The notes under the pieces were generated by a model. It was not told where the DNA came from and ran no database searches. It saw nothing but the letters and a program-made list of their open reading frames with translations. Both the position numbers and the translations under genes were made by a program. DNA of 9,978 bases from an uncultured Ignavibacteria bacterium (GTDB lineage: Bacteria; Bacteroidota; Ignavibacteria; Ignavibacteriales; Melioribacteraceae), in contig CALGLM010000418.1 of NCBI GenBank assembly GCA_937930275.1, positions 1 to 9,978 of the forward strand. The letters run 5' to 3'. Of this stretch, positions 6,867 through 9,978 are shown piece after piece. The number at the start of each line of letters is the position of its first letter. The stretch's first letter is position 1.

Positions 6867-8223
6867 CTTCACTCTGCTGTTTCCAAGCTTTCGGAATAAG
6901 TTTAGTTATAAAATCAAATCTAATTTCAATTCTTTCTTTTGCTGCCTTATAAGTAATAAATATTCCGAAAGCACCCAAAACAAAGTTTGCTGCCCACATT
7001 CCCCAAAATGGTGATAATAAATTTCGATCGGCTAATTTTTCTCCGCCTATTAAAAAAGCCCAATAAATTAAAAAGAATACTAAACTTACACCGGCGGCAA
7101 CGCCAAAACCTCCTTTTCTTAACATAGTACCTAAAGGAGCACCGATTAAAATAAATACAATGCAAGCAAACGGTATTGAATATTTTTTATGAATTTCCAC
7201 CCAAAAAGCATTCATGTTCATTCTGTTATAATCAATTTGGCGTGTACTAACCGTAATACTGCTTTGTACCGATTTTAATCTATCTTCCACTCTAAAATAG
7301 ATTCCGCGTAAATTAACCGAGCTGAACTTAACTTTATTGTAAGCATATATTGAATCATTTTTAAATGCACGGTTAACTCTATCGTTCAATTCCGTATAAA
7401 ACTTATTTTCTATTTGTTGTAAACTATCCACTATTACAAGCATCTCTTTTGCACCCATTTCTCGTTCACCGCGTGATAAATCGTTACTTGACTGCTGAAA
7501 CGAAAATTGAGAAGCGTCCATTGCAATTTTATGTCTTGTAAATTTAAGCTTACGATAAGGAATAAAATTAACAACTTCCGATTCATGAATTTCGCCGTTA
7601 GATAAATCCAGCATTAATTTTTTTTGATCAGCCGTAAAATATATTTTCCCTTTTTTTGCAGTAACAATGTTAACTTTTGAAGGGCTTGAGTAATCGTAAA
7701 TAGTTACATCTGATAATTCATTTGTCTTTGGGTCAATCTCGCGTGATAATATAGCAAAGTTTTGAACCTCTTGGCTAAAAATTCCGGGGACTAATGATAA
7801 AGTAGGTTTTTTTTGAGATATATCTTTTCCTAAAACACGTGCGGCATGGTTTGCATTTGGATAAACGTGATTATTAAATTGAATTAATAAATAAGCTACC
7901 AAAAGACTACCTAAAAGGGGAGGAATCATCATTTTGTATAAACTTAAACCGGAAGCTTTAAAAATTGCCACTTCATTATTTTGAGCCATACTTCCAAATG
8001 CCATTAAAGTTGCAACAAGAACCGCCATGGGAACAACAAGTACAACCATCCAGGCTAAGTTATAAACAATAAGTTGTATAATTACCCAAGTGCTAAGTCC
8101 TTTACCAACAAGTTTATCGGCAAATTTCATTAAAAACTGAAGCAAAAACACAGCAATTAACGTAACGTTAGAAAAAATAAACGGAGCAATGTGATTTCTA
8201 AGAATATATCTATAAATTATCAT
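6853..8223 (-). CDS. lptF: LPS export permease, LptF/LptG family (LptF), with long insertion
   Basis: Partner permease of LptG in the LptB2FG complex of the inner membrane; LptB is not encoded here. Three N-terminal helices (about 14-34, 47-76, 99-118) surround the family segment NNEVAIFKASGLSLYKMM (82-99), which faces LptB. A periplasmic beta domain follows (about 120-250), then three C-terminal helices (about 349-367, 372-394, 404-424) with the conserved GAPLG turn and a short cytosolic tail. At 456 residues it is about 90 longer than E. coli LptF (366). The excess is a charged, probably helical stretch at about 250-335 between the periplasmic domain and helix 4. The first gene of its operon, it starts at ATG 8223 with no recognisable Shine-Dalgarno in an AT-only leader. 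A candidate promoter lies at 8283-8310. The two-gene order lptF-lptG agrees with the E. coli arrangement. Confidence 0.9.
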   Translation of the reverse strand: MIIYRYILRNHIAPFIFSNVTLIAVFLLQFLMKFADKLVGKGLSTWVIIQLIVYNLAWMVVLVVPMAVLVATLMAFGSMAQNNEVAIFKASGLSLYKMMIPPLLGSLLVAYLLIQFNNHVYPNANHAARVLGKDISQKKPTLSLVPGIFSQEVQNFAILSREIDPKTNELSDVTIYDYSSPSKVNIVTAKKGKIYFTADQKKLMLDLSNGEIHESEVVNFIPYRKLKFTRHKIAMDASQFSFQQSSNDLSRGEREMGAKEMLVIVDSLQQIENKFYTELNDRVNRAFKNDSIYAYNKVKFSSVNLRGIYFRVEDRLKSVQSSITVSTRQIDYNRMNMNAFWVEIHKKYSIPFACIVFILIGAPLGTMLRKGGFGVAAGVSLVFFLIYWAFLIGGEKLADRNLLSPFWGMWAANFVLGAFGIFITYKAAKERIEIRFDFITKLIPKAWKQQSEDENS

Positions 8224-8282
8224 TATAAAATTTTTAATATTATGTTACAAATTTAAGAATTTTAAAACTTTTTTATATTATC

Positions 8283-8310
8283 ATTTTACAATTTGATAAA
8301 CTTTTATCAA
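8283..8310 (-). promoter_or_regulatory. Candidate promoter for lptF-lptG
   Basis: On the minus strand TTGATA (8310-8305) and TAAAAT (8288-8283) are 16 bases apart, each close to the sigma-70 consensus. The start point would fall about 50 bases before the lptF ATG. AT-rich sequence yields such matches easily, so this is a candidate only. Confidence 0.4.
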
Positions 8311-8311
8311 A
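8292..8311. repeat. Palindrome in the lptF / dipeptidase divergent promoter region
   Basis: Perfect 8-bp inverted repeat TTTGATAA / TTATCAAA (8292-8299 and 8304-8311) with spacer ACTT. It is the only clear dyad between the two divergent genes and contains a TTGATA -35-like hexamer on each strand. It could be an operator, a by-product of two overlapping -35 elements, or chance in AT-rich DNA. Confidence 0.55.
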
Positions 8312-8321
8312 ATTTTATTGT
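8293..8321 (+). promoter_or_regulatory. Candidate promoter for the M20 dipeptidase gene
   Basis: TTGATA (8293-8298) is followed after 17 bases by TATTGT (8316-8321), a weaker -10. An alternative is TTGTTT (8318-8323) with TAAAAT (8342-8347) at 18 bases. Either would give a leader of about 35-60 bases to GTG 8390. Confidence 0.3.
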
Positions 8322-8380
8322 TTACCTTGTTTAAGTGTAAATAAAATAATAAATTTAAAAATTTGAATTTATTAAAATTA

Positions 8381-8385
8381 GAGGA
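8381..8385 (+). promoter_or_regulatory. Shine-Dalgarno fixing a GTG start for the dipeptidase
   Basis: GAGGA ends four bases before GTG 8390. The longer in-frame start, TTG 8363, has only AT-rich sequence before it, and the nine extra codons would cover this ribosome binding site. Confidence 0.8.
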
Positions 8386-8389
8386 AATT

Positions 8390-9763
8390 GTGGAACAAGT
8401 ATTAGGTTACATTGAAAGTAATAAAGAGAGATTTCTGGACGAATTATTAGCTTATTTAAGAATTCCGAGTATTAGCACATTAGAAGAGAATAAAGAGGAT
8501 ATTGTAAAATGTGCACAATTTATTGAAGATGAGTTAAAAAGAATAGGTATCCCCAAAACGGAGATATTTCCTACTGCGGGGCATCCGATAGTGTATGGGG
8601 AATTAATTGTCGATAAACATTTACCTACAGTTTTAATATACGGACATTATGACGTACAACCTGTTGATCCATTAGAATTATGTGACTCTCCACTCTTTGA
8701 ACCCGTAATTAAAGACGGAAAAATTTATGCACGTGGGGCAAACGATAATAAAGGACAAAATTATGTTCATATTAAAGCCGTTGAAAGTTATTTAAAAACA
8801 GTAGGAAAAACGCCGGTAAATATTAAATTTATTTTTGAAGGCGAAGAAGAAGTAGGAAGTACTCATTTATATTCGTTTATAAAAGAAAAGGCTAATTTAT
8901 TAAAATGTGATGCCGTATTAATTAGTGATACAAGTGTATACGATAATGATATACGTACAATAAACTACGGTTTGCGCGGATTGTGTTATATGGAAGTTGA
9001 AGTGACCGGTGCGGATAGAGATTTACACAGCGGTTCTTTCGGCGGTGCAATTGCTAATCCAATTAACGAATTAGCTAAAATGATTGCAAAATTACATGAT
9101 AAAAACGGTAGAATAACTATTCCGAACTTTTACAAAGATGTTTTAAAACTTACCAAAGTTGAAAAAGACAATATAAAAAATCTAAATTTTAATGATAAAA
9201 AAATGTGTAAAGAGTACAAAGTTAAAGAATTAACCGGTGAGAAAGGATACTTAACTTTAGAAAAACTATGGACAAGACCAACCTTGGATTGTAACGGAAT
9301 TTTTGGAGGATTTACCGGTGTAGGAGCAAAAACCGTATTACCTTCTAAAGCAACCGCTAAAATTAGTATGCGCTTAGTTCCAAATCAAAATCCGCATAAA
9401 ATAGCAAAAGAATTTAAAAAATATATAGAAACTATAGCTCCAAAAAGTGTTAAAGTAAAAGTTACCGAAATGCATGGTGGTTTTCCTATTGTTATACCTA
9501 TTGATAGTCCCGCAATTATGGCAGCTTCAAAAGCTACAGAAAAAGCTTTTGGTAAAAAAACAGTTTTTACAAGAGAAGGCGGTTCTATTCCTATTGTTGT
9601 AGAATTTGTAAAAATATTAAAAGCTCCGACAATTTTAATGGGGCTTGGACTTGACACTGATGATATTCATTCGCCAAACGAACATTTTTTAATTAAAAAC
9701 TTTGAATACGGGCTTTACAGTTCTGCTTATTTTTTGGATGAGTTTTCAAAGATAAAAAAATAG
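8390..9763 (+). CDS. M20 family dipeptidase (CNDP-like metallopeptidase)
   Basis: Cytosolic di-zinc or di-manganese dipeptidase of the M20 family, 457 residues from GTG 8390 and typical for the carnosinase/cytosolic nonspecific dipeptidase branch. It probably hydrolyses dipeptides left by other peptidases. Seen here: first metal motif GHYDVQPVDP (H86, D88), bridging aspartate in RGANDNKGQ (D119), catalytic and ligand glutamates in EGEEEVGS (E153 and E154), ligand aspartate in SDTSVY (D180), the dimerisation-domain block DLHSGSFGG, and the last ligand H427 in HSPNEHF. All expected metal ligands are present and the frame is intact. The GTG start gives MEQVLGYIESNKERFLDELL, a normal N-terminus for the family. 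It is divergent from lptF. No terminator follows its stop, so read-through into the next gene is possible. DapE or ArgE are less likely given the length and the HSPNE ending. Confidence 0.9.
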   Translation: MEQVLGYIESNKERFLDELLAYLRIPSISTLEENKEDIVKCAQFIEDELKRIGIPKTEIFPTAGHPIVYGELIVDKHLPTVLIYGHYDVQPVDPLELCDSPLFEPVIKDGKIYARGANDNKGQNYVHIKAVESYLKTVGKTPVNIKFIFEGEEEVGSTHLYSFIKEKANLLKCDAVLISDTSVYDNDIRTINYGLRGLCYMEVEVTGADRDLHSGSFGGAIANPINELAKMIAKLHDKNGRITIPNFYKDVLKLTKVEKDNIKNLNFNDKKMCKEYKVKELTGEKGYLTLEKLWTRPTLDCNGIFGGFTGVGAKTVLPSKATAKISMRLVPNQNPHKIAKEFKKYIETIAPKSVKVKVTEMHGGFPIVIPIDSPAIMAASKATEKAFGKKTVFTREGGSIPIVVEFVKILKAPTILMGLGLDTDDIHSPNEHFLIKNFEYGLYSSAYFLDEFSKIKK

Positions 9764-9772
9764 ATTGGAAAT

Positions 9773-9800
9773 TTGATAATTCTTTAACTCTAAATATAAG
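9773..9800 (+). promoter_or_regulatory. Candidate promoter for the lipoprotein gene
   Basis: TTGATA (9773-9778) and TATAAG (9795-9800) are 16 bases apart, each one mismatch from the sigma-70 consensus. The predicted start is about 20 bases before ATG 9827. The -35 hexamer is the same as those proposed at 8293 and 8310. Confidence 0.4.
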
Positions 9801-9826
9801 TAACCAAAATTGATTATGAGGTTGCA

Positions 9827-9978
9827 ATGAAATTGATGAAATATATGCTTGCTTTGTTAATTGCCGTATTGGTAGGATGTGGCGGTGACGATAAAGACGG
9901 GGCAAGCGGTGATGCAACTACCAGTGCAGGAAAAGAAGGTTCTATTAGAAGCTATAACTTAAGTGTTGAACAGCAGCA
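9827..9978 (+). CDS. Lipoprotein of unknown function (3'-truncated by the window)
   Basis: Only the first 50 codons are visible. They encode a lipoprotein signal peptide: a lysine-containing start (MKLMKYM), a hydrophobic core (LALLIAVLV) and a lipobox LVGC with the lipidated cysteine at position 18. The mature protein begins CGGDDKDG, followed by a Gly/Ser/Thr-rich linker. Acidic residues just after the cysteine recall the surface-export signal known for Bacteroidota lipoproteins, but the match is loose. GAGG at 9818-9821, five bases before the ATG, supports the start. The gene is 63 bases downstream of the dipeptidase on the same strand, with a possible promoter between them. No domain can be recognised from this fragment. 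Candidates such as a solute-binding protein fit only by type of signal and are not asserted. Confidence 0.75.
   Translation, partial: MKLMKYMLALLIAVLVGCGGDDKDGASGDATTSAGKEGSIRSYNLSVEQQ

Noticed and set aside
9385..9917. Minus-strand open frames opposite the dipeptidase and the lipoprotein start
   Set aside because: They overlap conserved M20 catalytic sequence and a clear lipoprotein signal, and have no independent support.
1..9978. Defence system, phage, CRISPR, insertion sequence, tRNA or rRNA
   Set aside because: No transposase, integrase, restriction, toxin or repeat-spacer pattern was seen, and no stretch folds like a tRNA. The genes are ordinary metabolic, peptidase and envelope genes.

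Overview
The window reads as ordinary chromosome of an AT-rich, Gram-negative bacterium from the Bacteroidota/Chlorobiota/Ignavibacteriota side of the tree. Three things point there. The secreted peptidase at 3942-5777 ends in a type IX secretion (T9SS) type A sorting domain with the YPNPFNPSTT core that is very common in Ignavibacteria-like lineages. An LptF/LptG pair implies a lipopolysaccharide outer membrane. A 2-oxoacid:ferredoxin oxidoreductase beta subunit suggests anaerobic or low-potential metabolism. The species cannot be named from the sequence. Bases 1-32 are Illumina adapter, so the left edge is an assembly or contig end, not biology.

Layout. (a) 34-816: 3' part of korB (2-oxoglutarate:ferredoxin oxidoreductase beta), closed by a strong intrinsic terminator at 828-857. 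(b) 883-3385: a DHH/DHHA1 phosphoesterase of the NrnA type and an M17 leucyl aminopeptidase, one base apart and so very probably one operon. (c) 3437-3823: a DUF302 protein whose ribosome binding site and start codon lie inside a long predicted hairpin. (d) 3942-5777: a secreted M14 carboxypeptidase-like protein with a CCP-type N-terminal domain, a golvesin/xanthan-lyase-type domain and a T9SS tail. (e) 5784-8223, minus strand: lptF-lptG, overlapping, convergent with the M14 gene. (f) 8224-8389: divergent promoter region with a small palindrome. (g) 8390-9763: an M20 dipeptidase that very likely starts at GTG 8390. (h) 9827 to the end: the first 50 codons of a lipoprotein, cut off by the window end.

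How it fits together. Three unrelated metallopeptidases (M17 aminopeptidase, M14 secreted, M20 dipeptidase) sit within 8 kb. With the oxidoreductase that consumes 2-oxoacids, they would suit an organism that ferments or respires peptides; this is inference. NrnA recycles nanoRNA or pAp, and LptFG with LptB (not in this window) pulls LPS from the inner membrane.

No gene-free stretch exceeds 300 bases. The longest are 3824-3941 (AT-rich, no convincing promoter or terminator) and 8224-8389 (divergent promoters). I found no RNA gene, CRISPR array, insertion sequence or clearly new multi-gene system. The most interesting signals are regulatory: the start-site hairpin of the DUF302 gene, a terminator-like hairpin inside the lptG coding sequence, and the altered substrate-binding motif of the M14 protein.
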